This document shows, piece after piece, positions 11,701 through 24,408 of a stretch of 64,000 bases of DNA (positions within the stretch are counted from its first letter, which is position 1; the number at the start of each line of letters is the position of its first letter). The translations under genes were made by a program, and so were the position numbers. Origin of the DNA: Solea solea (Eukaryota; Chordata; Actinopteri; Pleuronectiformes; Soleidae); contig NC_081139.1 of the NCBI RefSeq assembly GCF_958295425.1, positions 13,294,377 through 13,358,376 of the forward strand. The letters are read 5' to 3'. Below the pieces are notes generated by a model. The model made no database searches. It was given only the letters and a program-made list of their open reading frames with translations, and was not told the origin of the DNA.

Positions 11701-14700
11701 GAGGACTGTAGAAGACCTGAACGTGGCTGGGATTCCTGGGGACGAACAGATAGAATAGTCAGAAATGTTTGAATGCACAAGATTTACTTCCTACACTTGC
11801 ATGTTGAGTTCACAGAAGAATATACTGTTTTGAATGGTAGAAAGAAAAACCTCTCAATCTCTAAAAAAAAAAAGTCAAATCAGAAGCAAGAGAGAGGTGA
11901 TTAGGAATATATTAGTCTGTTGAAACATAAGCAGAGTGGTTCTCAAAGTGGAGCACAGAGTCACTGATAATGACTACATCAAATCCGAGTCAGGTCAGTT
12001 AGTAACAGATACGCCAGTGAATCAGTCTATTTGGTTCAACACTACATGGTTGGTCATGTTTATTCCAATACTGTGGGGACCACAGACATTGATTTTATTT
12101 ATTTGTTTGTTCCACAAGACTTAGGTCATGAGGAGAATTTTGAAACCAAACAATAATTATAGTTTCAAACAGACTCAGTCTCTCATTGGAGTGAAACAAC
12201 ATACACATATGCAAATTCTGGCCTATTGGATAACTACCGTCTTCATAGTACATTTGCCACTACTTGAAACATAATTTATTTTCGGAACTGTAACTATAAA
12301 CCAATAGTGAATGTTTCTGTGTGAGTTTGACGTTGTATATTGTTACAGCGAGTGAATAAAGGGGCTCGTTGTAGCAGTCATTTGCTTAATGAGACACAAA
12401 AGGCTCTGGACAGCAGAAGATCAACATGAGCAACAGAGAACTGTAATCCTTTATAGTAAGACTACAGTATTCTATGGCCTATGTAAAATATTACCATGCT
12501 GAACAGATGTTCATGTATGTCACGGGAATTATAGAATTGCTTTAGTGTCAATGCTTGACTGAATGTTTGCTGCAGAGCAGTCTGTACCTGTACTTTGGGC
12601 AGCACAGAGACAACCGAGGCCACTATGCAGAACAACATGTTGAAGCTGATGAAGAACTTGTTGACGAAGCATCCATCAGGCTTAGTGTAGAAGATGAAGA
12701 ACAGTACAACTGCAGTCAACGACAGTATGTAGTTGAGCACTGTAACCACCAGCAGAGCTGAAAACACAAGCCAGAGATGGGACAGATTGATTAGGTCATT
12801 TTCAGCTGTGAGAAATTTTATATACAGTCTGTCACTGAGCCACAGTGTCACTGACCTGCATACCAGACTCTGGAGCTGCTAGTCTCCATCCTGTCCACCC
12901 AGGACTCATTCCACGAGTGGGCAAAGTCCACCAGCAACACCAGCTGAATCAGAATGAAACAGAAAGCTCCAGCAGAGCCCACCACAAACCACACTACACA
13001 AAACAGACACATTGGGTTATTATTATTACTCAACTGTCATAAATGATCAAATCTATATGTTGGATGTCATGATCGGAGTTGAAAACAGTTTAAAATATAA
13101 AGCTCTTACCGAAGGTAAAAGGCCCATCTGGAATGTAAAAGGCGCCAACTGTGACTGCGACCAAGGCAGCAAACTTAAAGAACCAAAATCTGAAAATAGA
13201 TTAACCGACAGTTATTAGTACAGAAGACACATGAGCAATAAAACAGTATGTATATATAGATATAGCTATATTTAACAGAGATGACACTTGATTATGAAAT
13301 GGCTGAAAACACGAGACGTTCATACAGCAAAGTGTGACACATCATTGATTTGACGAGACGTTTGGGTTCGGGGGAACTCCGATGCCCTGACGGAACGTTT
13401 GCCGCTGGTTACATGAGGGACTCCTGGGAGAAGTGGAGGATTGTGTGCCTGGCGATTCTTTCCGTGGAGGACATCGAAAATGTCTACTTATTCGGAACCA
13501 TGATAACAGGCTGATTGGATTAAGCATGGCTCTGATGTATCGGAAAATTCTGAAGACGGTGACAGCAGTCAAAAGCCCCACGAAGCTGCCCAATATGATT
13601 GATGGGGTGGGCAGAGCTGTCAGCACTCAGACTGTGGTTACTAACTGCAACATGGATAACATCTTGGAGAGGCTTTCGGCTTTGCAACAGCGAATGGACC
13701 GACTTGGAGACCAGAATGGACAAACTCAAAGTCGAGTCTATTGGAATGCGACTACTCGCCCTAACCCAAACAGTCATCATTATTTAATCTGTGTTTCGGA
13801 CCCTGCGGCACCAGTCTCGGACAAGGCCGTTGCTGGAACAACTCTCCCAGGAGATCGCTGCAGTGAGATGCTCTGTATTCCGCCCTCCCTTCCTTCACGG
13901 ACACCCTGTGATTCTGGACTCTGTCTGGGACCCGATCAAGGACGTCTCCATGGCAACCTGCTATGTTATCGCAATGGCATCCCGCGAACTGAGACACTGA
14001 TTGTGAGCTAGGCAAAGTGAAGTCTCCAGGCTTATACACACACACACGCTCATGGACACAAACACACATGCACATATACTACACATCCCTCTACCTCCAT
14101 CCCACGCCTTCGCCGCTTTTCTCCCCCCTGGGAGAGAAATCTGGCATATTTATATTATTTCAGCAAGACCCTAAAAATGTAACAACGTAAAGATGTATGC
14201 AAAATTAATTACCTTAATGTGATTAAATGAATTAATTTCAACGTTGGCTGCTTTCAGGCATGTACTTAACTCTTTTGTGTGTAAACACACAGCTCCCTTG
14301 TCTAATTTTCCAAATAATATCCTACCTTATGAACTAAGATATCATAATTATTGTTGGTTAGACCAAGTGACTTGACTGCTGGTGCATTTTTAAACGTTAT
14401 GAACCATCCATGATTAGAAAAGCACTGTGGCTGCAGCTGTAATAAATGATCTCAAGGCATAAAATGTGACTGAAGGACAAAGGCCAACTCCTGTATAACA
14501 TGTTGTATAACTTTAACACCTCTGGCCTCGTGACGCAAAGACTCAGGCTGGTTGATCATTTTCTTTCAGCTCATCACAAGCAGTACATCTCTTTATATAC
14601 TCAAGTTCAAAGAAGTGAATCAGAAGGACGTTAGATTAACTCATTGGCTGCCATTGACTGCTATAGACGTCAATTCGGCAACTGCTCTGAAAATGGCTGG

Positions 14701-17700
14701 CAGCCAATGATGTCGTTTAGAAAGACAAACCCACCATTGACAACATGTTGTCTGTAATAATCCTTACCCGTTGTGAATGGCAGCACGGGGGTCTCTGCTG
14801 TTCTTGATATTAATCGTGAGGATGGAAAAGCTCAAGAACCACATGCTCAATCCAAAGCAGACACGGTACACAGCCTTGTAGCCAACAAACATTTCACAGT
14901 TGACGTCTGCGTTCAGGCCGGGGATAGAAGAGCCTGCACCTTCTTTACAGAAGCCTGGGATCTAAAACAAATCAAAGGAAATCACATTTTAATTTGCAAA
15001 CTATAAACAACAAGATGAAGATTGTTTTAGCTTAAATGAAGAATTTAGGTATTTTTTAAGTAAGTTTGTTTGTATGAGGCAAGTGTCCAATGATAAGAAC
15101 TACTATGAGAACATAGTGGTTCTTGTCACCATGAGAGCAGACATGCTCTCAGTAAAAACAAGAAAAAAACCCACTGTGTCTTGCACGTTGGCAGCTTTAT
15201 TTCCAGCTTGAAACCAAATTTAGTGTCTCTTTGTAAACTGCTCACTCCCTCACACCAAAGTCCAGGAAGAAAATCAACATTTTTAGCTCAGGGAGGCATA
15301 GGCGCTGCTGGTCTACTGCTGCCTTGTTTGGTCAGTTTGTGTTACTAAAGTCATTGAGAACAAATGATTTCAAACACAAACGTCACATTTAAAGTAACTG
15401 GTAGACAGAAGCTGTGGGTCAACAACTCCTTCGGGTTGGGATGTAAAATCACATATTTTCACTAAGGACTTTGATGTGATAGAGTAAGCAGTTTGCTAAA
15501 TTTAGTTTAGGCAGAAAAGGCTGTGGAAACAGTGGCAGACATATTCCACATGTCATAGACTTAAGCAGGCACCGATTTTATTTGGAAAGGTGGAGGACAG
15601 TTGTGGTCTATTCCTCTCACTCACTGTTGTATTCATCATTTCTGCTACTTTTCCAGTGAAATGAACATGGAGAACGTGTCACTTGCATAATTTCTAAAAG
15701 TCCTCTTTTATTCACTAAATCTGTTTCCATTGCGCTTATTCGCATTAAATTTTTATGAATACACCTACTTTTTCACCTTTCATTTAACTTTCTATGTTCC
15801 CACTAAACAATGGAAAACCTAGCTATTGTGTCACTTCCTTACACAACCACACTTCAAAAGACCTGAACTATCTCCCTAACTACTAAGACATAAAATAAAT
15901 ACTTCTCTGTGATGTTCTGTTTGCAATTCAATGAATTAAGAACTACAATTTGGATTCAGCTCTGACCTAAAAGCATGCGTTACATCTCATTACAGAATTA
16001 GAGAGCATACAGCTCTACATGATCCACTCATACTCTTTTTAGCTGCTCATCCACACCCGGCGACAGCATAATGCACGCCACAATGGTCCCAAGCAGCAGG
16101 ATGGCGGCATAGATGATTCTGGTCACAGTGGAGTTTCTGCTGTTTGGACAGCAGCTGCACATCAGACATGTTGCACTGCTGCACAGACATGGCACCTGGG
16201 ACAAAGAACAATTCAAACATAACATAACAAATGTGTTGTGACACACAGGCACACACCACATGCTAGGGCTGAAATATTTTGATTATTTTGACAGGACTTG
16301 CGATTTGATTCATGATATCAGAGGCATTCAAGGTCATTTTACATCATTATTCTAAAAAAAACAAAACACACATTTAAAACGGTGACACTAGCACTCTTGC
16401 CTCTGTGGTAAATGTCTATTGACGGGATAATCATGTATGGAGAAATCTGTAAAAACTCTTTGATGAATGACATCAAAATGCTGTCTGGCTCAGCGACATA
16501 CAGTTCAAAAAGAGATAACTGAGTGGAGTCAAGAGACACATGCTCAGATTTTGTCAACAAGTTAATACCCAAGCCGGGCCAGACAAGGCCAGCTTAGTGC
16601 TACGACAGTCTAGGCCTTGGTAATGGATGTCATGGTAATGAGTGCCAGATAAGAGCACAAGACCACTCAGCTCATGCTTTGCCATGAAGCAAAGCCTGAA
16701 TATTTGTTCATTAGCATTGAAAGTAAAAAGACTCGGTCTCAATTAATCAAGTAGTTGTTTAGTCCATAATAAAGATACTTAGTAAATAGACTAAGTTTGC
16801 ATCATATTTATTTATATTTTTTTCTCTTTTTACTTCCTCTCGAGATGATTAATCAATGATCAAGTTGACTATCATTGAAGTAATCAATTAATGAATTGTT
16901 GCAGCCCTTCGACAAAAAAGTATTTCTCTATTCACAGTAGGGCTGAAAACAATTACTCGATTAATCAATCATTAATCAATAACTAAATTAAGTGTCAACT
17001 ATTTTGATGGTTGGTTTGATTGTTGTTGTTTTTTAAAGAACTGAAACGAGTTCTCTGATTTTCCAGTTCCTTAAATGTGAATATTTTCTGGTTTCTTTGC
17101 TATAACTTTTGGTCAGGTGTGTGGACAAAACAAGACTTTTGAGGACAACATCATTTCCAAGTTTGAGAAACACTGATCAAGATTTTCTGGACATTTTCTG
17201 GACCAAGAGGTGACTCGATAATGAAAACAATTAGTTAGCTAGTTAGTTGCCCTAATATATGTGCATTTTCTATCACAAATCATATCATATCTATTCTCAT
17301 GCTGCACCAACCATGAAACTCAGGTACAGGCAGAGATCATTTTATATACAGTATGTGTATGCACATGTGTGTGTTTTGGCCTTTTTTTTTTTATCTCTGA
17401 TAATATAGTGAATCGTGATCATTTTGGTGAGAAAAATTGTGACAGTAAATTGTAAATAATAGCTGAAAGTGCTTGTGGCTGTCCAGCAGACTAAGCCTCT
17501 TATCGTCTTGTGGTAACTTTTCTATCCTCTCCATCCTTCTAGTCATAATACAGTATATACACTTCTCTTGTCCACTGCTTCCATCTGTGTCCACTATGTT
17601 GACTGAAAGTCTGGTTTGTCGTTGGCTCTGTACAGTTAATCCAATTAATCACGTGTAAGCAGATGACTGAGTGTGTAATGATTAACCCTTTGCTTTACTG

Positions 17701-18097
17701 TGTCTTCTTCGCATTTACCAGATACATCACTTAAATGTTAACAATAGTATTATAATAATTGTGTTGGATTTTAGAGGCGCCTTAAAGTCAGTCGACTTAC
17801 AAAAGTGAAAGCACACGTTATTCAAAGAATACAGAGAGGACATTGTGTCATTGCAAAAGCTCTGCTACACGTGTGTGTGTGTGTGTGTGTGTGTGTGGAG
17901 AGAGAGATAATCTCCTGTACGTGTCTCTGTGATTGATTTAAATCAAGGGTAACTGCCTGTAACTGTTCACCCTTGTTTACCTGCCGCGCATTCGCTCTTT
18001 CTAACGTCAAATTAAACATTCTGACGCACTTATATTATTTGCAAAATCACGTACTTACCCAACTCACGCAGGACAAGGCTCCCAGTACAGCTCCCAT
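8705..18097 (-). CDS. serinc3: Serine incorporator 3, complete, ten exons
   Basis: Multipass membrane protein of the TDE1/SERINC family (lipid scramblase; SERINC3 and SERINC5 restrict retroviral infectivity in mammals). Minus-strand exons in order: 18059-18097, 16034-16195, 14768-14961, 13110-13189, 12856-12993, 12588-12757, 11645-11735, 11175-11376, 10216-10443, 8705-8840. All junctions are GT-AG and in frame, giving 479 aa (human SERINC3 473). It starts [13 protein letters not shown] and has the family's cysteine-rich N-terminus ([14 protein letters not shown]), then [62 protein letters not shown], and ends LTNRDFS. The C-terminal [17 protein letters not shown] is closer to SERINC3 than to SERINC1 or SERINC2 as I recall them. 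Intron 3 carries a GC-richer insertion. Confidence 0.94.
9625..9665 (-). repeat. Fragment of the window's foldback repeat family
   Basis: CTGAGATACGGACAAAACATGGCAGCCA in the serinc3 last intron is the reverse complement of a segment at about 20578-20620 (CATGTTTTCAGTGACAGTGAG followed by CCTCCGTATCTCAG), allowing an internal deletion. It is a short remnant. Confidence 0.4.
13376..14130. mobile_element. Unidentified GC-richer insertion in serinc3 intron 3
   Basis: A block clearly richer in GC than the surrounding intron, between serinc3 exons 4 and 3. It contains a 192-codon open frame on the plus strand (13433-14011) with a coiled-coil-like stretch, [20 protein letters not shown], and overlapping frames that look like frameshifted continuations ([13 protein letters not shown]). 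It ends in CA-rich sequence. The coiled coil faintly resembles ORF1/gag-like proteins of retroelements, but I do not recognise the family, and I see no terminal repeats or target-site duplication. The remnant of a retroelement is the best guess. Confidence 0.35.
15178..15560 (+). repeat. Diverged copy of the foldback repeat family
   Basis: In serinc3 intron 2. CTCACACCAAAGTCCAGGAAG at about 15250 and GTGGGTCAACAACTCCTTCG at about 15415, followed by GGGATGTAAAAT, match in order the block at 24630-24780 in the 868-bp duplicated unit. The ends are not preserved. Confidence 0.45.
16265..17460. repeat. Nested teleost non-autonomous DNA-transposon fragments
   Basis: In serinc3 intron 1. AGGGCTGAAATATTTTGATT at 16265 and the TGAATCGTGATCATTTTGG region near 17410 look like the two halves of one dispersed fish repeat. 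Between them lie two diverged copies of a different hAT-like element, recognised by GGGCTGAAAACAATTACTCG and GATTAATCAAT motifs (about 16750-16905 and 16940-17255). No transposase coding is present. Confidence 0.4.
17871..17898. repeat. (GT)n microsatellite
   Basis: Perfect GT run of about 14 units in the first intron of serinc3, followed by a short GA run. Confidence 0.95.
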
Positions 18098-18139
18098 AAC
18101 TGTCCGGTTCAACTACAACGATAAACAGTCAGTCAGTCA

Positions 18140-18205
18140 GTGGATACACACACACACACGTCTTCCTCCTCCTCTGTGTCACACACACACACACATGCAC
18201 ACACG
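18140..18205. repeat. Two (AC)n microsatellite runs upstream of serinc3
   Basis: Two short AC runs separated by a CT-rich linker, lying 45-110 bp upstream of the serinc3 start codon and so within its probable promoter or 5' UTR. Confidence 0.9.
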
Positions 18206-18226
18206 GCTCGTGCGCGACAAGCTAAG

Positions 18227-18234
18227 TGACGTCA
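18227..18234. promoter_or_regulatory. Palindromic CRE (TGACGTCA) upstream of serinc3
   Basis: A full consensus cAMP-response element TGACGTCA lies 130 bp upstream of the serinc3 ATG, in a locally CpG-containing stretch (GTGCGCGAC, ACGACGCC). The position fits a core-promoter ATF/CREB site. No TATA box is evident. Function is inferred from motif and location only. Confidence 0.45.
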
Positions 18235-18835
18235 TTACGACGCCAACCTGTTATTGCTGTAAACTCATAATAGGTGTCTCCTTCTTTTGTTGTTTCTTTT
18301 ATATTTCTTTATTTATGTAACATTTTGCAGTTATCCGTTACTGTATCTGCTGTACAAGGCGTACATTTCTGCTGTTCTGTACATTTTTTATCAATAAAGT
18401 TTTGGGTTTTGAAGAAAAAAAGGGTAGGTATCCACTTAACCGATATTATGTGGAGAAAACTTTTGTGGGGGGAAGATTTAAAAAAGGACATTGATACTTC
18501 TCGTACCTTCTTTAACGGAGACCAGGTTTTCTGGTTTTGTGAACACACTCGTCACATGTGACGATGCATCATTTATTCTGGACTTGACCTATGATGACTA
18601 TGTGCTCAAAGGGTTATTTTATTTGACTTTAAGATTTTCTGAATAAATAAAGACCACCAGTTATTACAATGTCTTACCTCTCTAATCCGCTAGAGGGAGT
18701 AGTTGTCATATGCACTTGTTCATTTGTTTTACTTTATTTGTAACCCTAAGCTTATTAACTTATTATGAAACAGCTCTTGTATTACTTTTTTATAGATTTT
18801 ATGTATTGAAGTATTTTAATAAAAAATAAGGGTAC

Positions 18836-18894
18836 CATTATTGTTATTATTATTATTATTGATAATAATAATAATAATAACGATAATAGTTTTA

Positions 18895-18941
<47 letters not shown>

Positions 18942-18964
18942 AATAATAATAATAATAATAATAA
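18836..18964. repeat. (ATT)n/(TAA)n compound microsatellite
   Basis: Alternating ATT and TAA runs, partly inverted relative to each other, so the segment can fold on itself. Confidence 0.95.
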
Positions 18965-20007
18965 ATAGGCACAATCAACTTCTAAACTTTCTACTCTTTA
19001 ATTATTTTTATTTTTATTGTACTATTTTTTTTTAATTAAATTCCTAATGAGGCTTCACATTGTGATTCGAGTTTTCTTTGAGGAAATACAACATTGTTGT
19101 TGTTTTGGCCTAATTTTCACTTTGAAGTGTTAAACAGTCTATTGTTTGATTGATTGAAACAAGTTCAATCACGTCTTTATCTCACGTTCTGGTTAGGCGA
19201 TCTGGACAGAGAGCAGCCTTTGCCTCCCAGAGACAGTAGCATAACATTTTCCCAGAAATTGAGCAACTTTTAGCGAGTAACCTAAGGGGATGTGGAGCCT
19301 AAGATTAAAAAGCTTAAAGAAAAATAACTTTATCATACTGTAGTATGATGATTTATGTATGCTTACTCTATTATTGTCAATACAGTTGTTGATGTGCGAT
19401 CTATCATAGCAATGAAGCATTTTTTAAATTTGAAAAGTAAAAACATTAACACAATACAGTGAAGACATCACTGTTCTCTCTGATTTCACCACTAGATGGA
19501 GACAAATATCATCTTGGTTTCTGTTTATCTTATAAATCCATATTTAATTTCGCTATTACTCCTAGTATTGAAAAAGGAAATCATGCATGTGCTAAATGTG
19601 TTAGAAGTGCAGAGAATTCAGGGTCCAGGTGGATGAGTGTGACTTTCCTCACATCATCATCAGATAGGTGAAACAGAAAAGAAAAGCGTGATGTGATGTG
19701 ATGATATATTATAAACAAACAGAAGCCACAGGTGGATGCTACAGAAGGATCACAGATTATAGGAACATATTGCCCATCAACGTTGGCATTTATTATTTTA
19801 TGATTTTATGAAACGCATTTGCAAACACTATAATACAAGTGTGAACAGCTGGGCCACAGATGCAACAACGTACAGGCACAATAAAGAAGCACCAAGTGTG
19901 TTTCCTCATCGGACAGCATTTCTATCATCAACAACAATCACAACATATTGCTGTAACCTGATTTGGACGTATATACATATTTTATATTTATATACATAAC
20001 AAACATT

Positions 20008-20675
20008 GATTTCATACTTTTGTAAACCACTCACCCGCTGCATCAAAGTCCATAGAGACAATTATTCATTTTAATAATAACTAAGTAAGTTAACTTGTGT
20101 AATGTCATGACTCTGGCAAATCCTTTACTTATATTTACCTAAGTGATGAGAAAAGGCTGTCTAACCAAGATGGAGCTAATTATTATTTGCTCGTAAATAA
20201 AGTTTACTCACTCATCGTTGAATGCTTTATCCTCCACATGAGGGTCGCTGGTGCCAGTTGTAGCTGACATAGGTCAAAAGGCGGGTACACCCTGGACACG
20301 TCGCCAGTCCATCACAGGACCACACATCGAGACAAACAACCATTCACTCACACTCAGAGAAACAAACCAGATAAAAATAACACTCACATACACAGGAACA
20401 TGCAAACTCCATATAGAAAGGCCCTTGTTCTGACCAGGTTGCGAACCCCGGTGTTCTTGCTGCAAATGCAAACAACGTATAATAAACAAAGTTATTATAC
20501 ATCATTAAAGTGACATAGATTAGATTTAAGTGGATGTATCAGGTGAGGCTTTTGTTTAGTGGCCTAAGTCTGTTTTTCCTTGGCAGCCATGTTTTCAGTG
20601 ACAGTGAGCCTCCGTATCTCAGTGATCATTGACTCGGTGTCACTATCTCAAAGAGTGAACTATCCCTTTAAGCAA
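20008..20675 (+). repeat. Foldback repeat family copy interrupted by an L2-like tail
   Basis: The left part has ATCAAAGTCCATAGAGACAA near 20042 and AAATAAAGTTTAC near 20197. The right part has TTTAGTGGCCTAAGTCTG and CATGTTTTCAGTGACAG near 20555-20605, ending GAACTATCCCTTTAA near 20672. These match, in order, the 24475-25000 copy. The terminal AACTATCCCTTTAA is the complement of the TTAAAGGAATAGTT start at 24475, suggesting short terminal inverted repeats. The L2-like tail at 20226-20462 sits inside. Confidence 0.55.
20226..20462 (-). repeat. L2-like LINE 3' tail (nested)
   Basis: Begins TTTATCCTCCACATGAGGGT and continues through GGCGGGTACACCCTGGACAC, CGCCAGTCCATCACAGGACC and CATTCACTCACACTCAGAGA to ACATGCAAACTCCATATAGA, the well-known fish L2-type tail in reverse orientation. 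It interrupts a foldback repeat copy. Confidence 0.7.
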
Positions 20676-23131
20676 GCCTACAGGTTGACTCAGAACTGTG
20701 CTCCCATATAAAACTAAATGATAAAGCCATGGAGCCACACGTGTCACAGCTTACAATCCAGTGACTTCATGTAGGCCGCTGTCATGTTCTGCATCACAAG
20801 TGACTCTGCTTTTACTATTTCCTGTGATGGAAAAAGCTCTTTCTCATACTGTGTGTCTCTAATCTTTTGGATTACCTGCTCTGCTCTCATATATTACACC
20901 TGTGTCTTGTTGCCTCCACCCTTTGTGTATATTGGTGTCTGGCTGGAGTTGAAAAACCTAAATATGTCTCCTTATTCCGACAGCGACAGAAAACATCATG
21001 GCAATAACTTAGCAGCTAAACTCAACAGTCATTGTAGAAACCCAATAATAAGACACGAGTCATAGACAGTTGTTTCCTGTGCTCTCAACCTCCCTCATCT
21101 GCTTCGCTGTGTTATCGGGCAAATCATTGCACAATAGAAAAAACACACGGAAATGATACAGTGCAATTTCAGGTCCTGCCCATCATTAATATGGAGTTTT
21201 ATAACTGGCACAGTCATTTCATTTCAGGCATTTGTGGGGTTACGTTCAGACTTTGGCGTTGTCATTGTAGACACTCGAGAACATCGGTGGTGATTTCATT
21301 TTTCCTACAGCTAATCTACATTTAGGATCCAACGCAACTTTTACACTCGATATTATCTGTGGAAAAATTACACCATCACAGACATTACATTTACATTTCT
21401 TCACATTTCTATATGATGTGACCAACAGTATGAGAAATGTTTTTATTTTGTTTACATATAAGCTTGCCTTTACAGCAAAGAATATATGCCAAGTTGGTTG
21501 TGTACATTTGGCTCCCAGGTGAGCTGATGACCTGGGTTTATTTTTTTTTAAGGGTCATTATATGTGATAATAATACATAAATCCTACCTTAAGAACATGT
21601 TTAACACTTTAAATAACCTTTAGAAAGCCCTTTCTGATGGAAAACAGAAGTGTGTGACAATGTGTCAGTATATCTCATACAATCACACTTTAAAGTACCC
21701 GAAATAGCCTTTTGCATGCTTGTAGCACTCACTGCTTCTGGTTTTCTGGACTTAGCGTGGAGGGATACTTCACCTCCTATTGTTGTTTTAGGGCAAAACA
21801 AAAAAATATAAATGTAAGATTATTTAAGGTTCAAAACACAGCAGTAGCTTTGATGTGTCTGTGTTTTCACAGACTGTTGTTGCTGTGGATTGTCTCCGTC
21901 TGTATCTGGCCGCGGCATTTCTTCCAAGTGCTTATACACATTAATCAAGCCACTTTGTGTTTTTACAACCAGGCTGTGTTTACAGGATCAAAAAGTGAGA
22001 TGTTAATATTTATCTGGAGAGTCGTTTGTCCTGTATTCTGCTCAGACAACACAAGGCACATATGGCCCAGATGGATTAGGTGACTAGTACATGCACAGTA
22101 TGTATGTATGCCCCCCTTTCGGTTTGTGAGACTGACTTGAATGTTGAGAATATTCAGTGTTTCTGAATCAGAACGAAATGGATGTCTGAGACCATGCAGT
22201 GAAACTACAGGGAAATCATTATTCAAACATATAGGACGATTGTGAAGTTCCTTTATTCTTGCCATATATGAGGCGTCATTCGTCCCACTCTGTATAGACG
22301 AAAACTGTGCACACAGTATTTTGATAAAGTAAGGAGTTCTGCATATTGTATTTGTGAGAAAACAAGTATACATGAATTCTGTCTTTCTGCACGTCCAGCC
22401 AGAGACGACAGGGCTTTTGTTTATACTTCTATGGGCCACGACAATGTTGGAAACAGAGAAAATATCCTTCCTTTGTTTTATTTTCCTGTTTAATCCTTGT
22501 CTAATTTGCAAGCAAGTGCCAGACTCATTATTCTTATGAAGCCTGGAAGTCACATGGTGACTACTTGGGCAGAGCAAGTCTCAGATCTAATAAGCCATTT
22601 AGTCAAATCCTTACCGGGTACAGACCAGCTCCAAGCCCCTGCCTTCACTTCCTGCCTCATTCACTGGAAATGTGGACAGGATGATTTGTTTAATTAATGT
22701 TGCAGTTCTATTAAGGAACATTGGCAACAGAAGGCGTATACTTTGGTGCACATGGAACTGTTTTTCCCACAACTCATGAGCTGATGCAGTATGGACAAGA
22801 CTGATTAAGAGATAAGATTAACTAAAGAATTAGAACAAACCAGTGGTTATAAATAAGGGCTTAGAGATGGAGATAGGTAATGGTACATTATTGTGTTGTT
22901 GAGTGGCCATTGTTTGTATGCGGAACAGATAAGAAGAGTGTACGTTTTGCATTCTTGTGGATGAAATAAACTTGACTCTGACCCTTTTCCAACTCACACA
23001 GGGCCTCAGGATATTTTAAGTTTCTGAATATTCTCAACAGTGACCCAAAGCTTGACCGGGGTGTACCACATGTCAAGTTGTATGACTCCTCTAACTATCT
23101 TTGTTTCTCGTTACTACCAAATAAAGTTGCT

Positions 23132-23312
23132 AATGGTCTGTATTTATATAGCGCTGTTCTAGTCTTGATGAGCTGCAGTACACTACAGTTTTGCCATTCA
23201 GCCATTCACACATCTTTCGTTCACATTCACACGCTGCAACATGGGGTTAAGTGTCTTGCTTAAGGGATACACAAACTAGCGGAGCCAGGAATTGAACCCA
23301 CAGCCTTCCAGT
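23132..23312 (+). repeat. Dispersed teleost repeat (AATGGTCTGTATTTATATAG type)
   Basis: Begins TAATGGTCTGTATTTATATA and runs through CCATTCAGCCATTCACACAT to GGAATTGAACCCACAGCCTT. I recognise this as a very common short fish interspersed repeat; the exact class (SINE-like or LINE tail) is uncertain. Confidence 0.6.
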
Positions 23313-23784
23313 ACATTTTATATCATACGATTACTTTTTAGTACAGTAAATGTCATATACATATACAGGAGACTATAATATTCTTAAAATAAAAAATGCC
23401 CTACTGGTGCCTATAAGTACATGCAATGATGGGGGAAGAGACTGGAGTAAAAACTGATTTTAGAGGAAAGGACAAACACACGTCTACAGACTCAGAAAAA
23501 GGTGTTGCTAAAGAACATAAGAATTATATAGCACATGCCCTTTTTTATTACCTCACATACTGTAGTCAAGCTGTTTCTGTGGCATGTCTGGGAAATACTT
23601 TGGACCTCAATTATACTTTATAGCCTCTGTCATGTTGTCAAGACAATTCTACCTTCAGTTTCTGTTTCTCAGTATTGACAGTACAGACAGTGTTATAACC
23701 ATTTTTGGCATTTTATTTTTAATGTCAATAAAAAGATAAGGCTAAAAAGTTCTTTATTTTTTTTCAAAATAAAGGTGCTGCAAT

Positions 23785-23960
23785 CAATACATTCTATACC
23801 TTGCTCTTATCCTATGGGCATGGAAGCAGTTCCAGTAGACATTAGGCAAGAGGCAAATGCTGGTCAGGTCCCGAGTCCATTACAGGTCTACCAAAAAAAA
23901 GAAAAAATGGAAAACATGCAAACGTTCCAGAGAAAGTTTCTGACTAAATCAGAAAGTGAA
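23785..23960 (-). repeat. Degenerate L2-like LINE tail
   Basis: CTTATCCTATGGGCATGGAA, CAGTAGACATTAGGCAAGAG, GGTCAGGTCCCGAGTCCATT and AACATGCAAAC follow the order of the L2-type tail at 20226-20462 but are more diverged. Confidence 0.5.
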
Positions 23961-24408
23961 CAAAGAATGATTTTGTTGTGACGCAGGTTCTAAGCAGTGC
24001 AACATCTTCATCGAATAATACAATTTTAACTGAATGCGGACAGCTAACATTTTAATACAGACTTTAATCATTTCACAGCTCTCCCACCATGTCCCGTCAG
24101 CGTCACATCAGTGTCTGTCAATGTATTACGTGTCATAAATAATAGAAACAAACCATCGCCACACATATATATCTAATGCTTCACCTGAAACAGTGCCGAG
24201 CTACTGTATAGTGCAATATATGACAGAACATGATCACAACAAACAAACAAGTTCCTCACAGTACACGGCTGCACGTGAAGGTAATCACTGAAGTGTGAAC
24301 CACACAGAACAACACAGAAAGTGCAGGATTATGAACAGAACCAGGTACAACACGTAATACTTGATCCACATAATCATGTGAGCATCTGTGAGCAGCAGTT
24401 ATACCTGT

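Noticed and set aside
18841..19035. 64-codon frame of Leu/Ile runs
   Set aside because: Translation of the ATT/TAA microsatellite.
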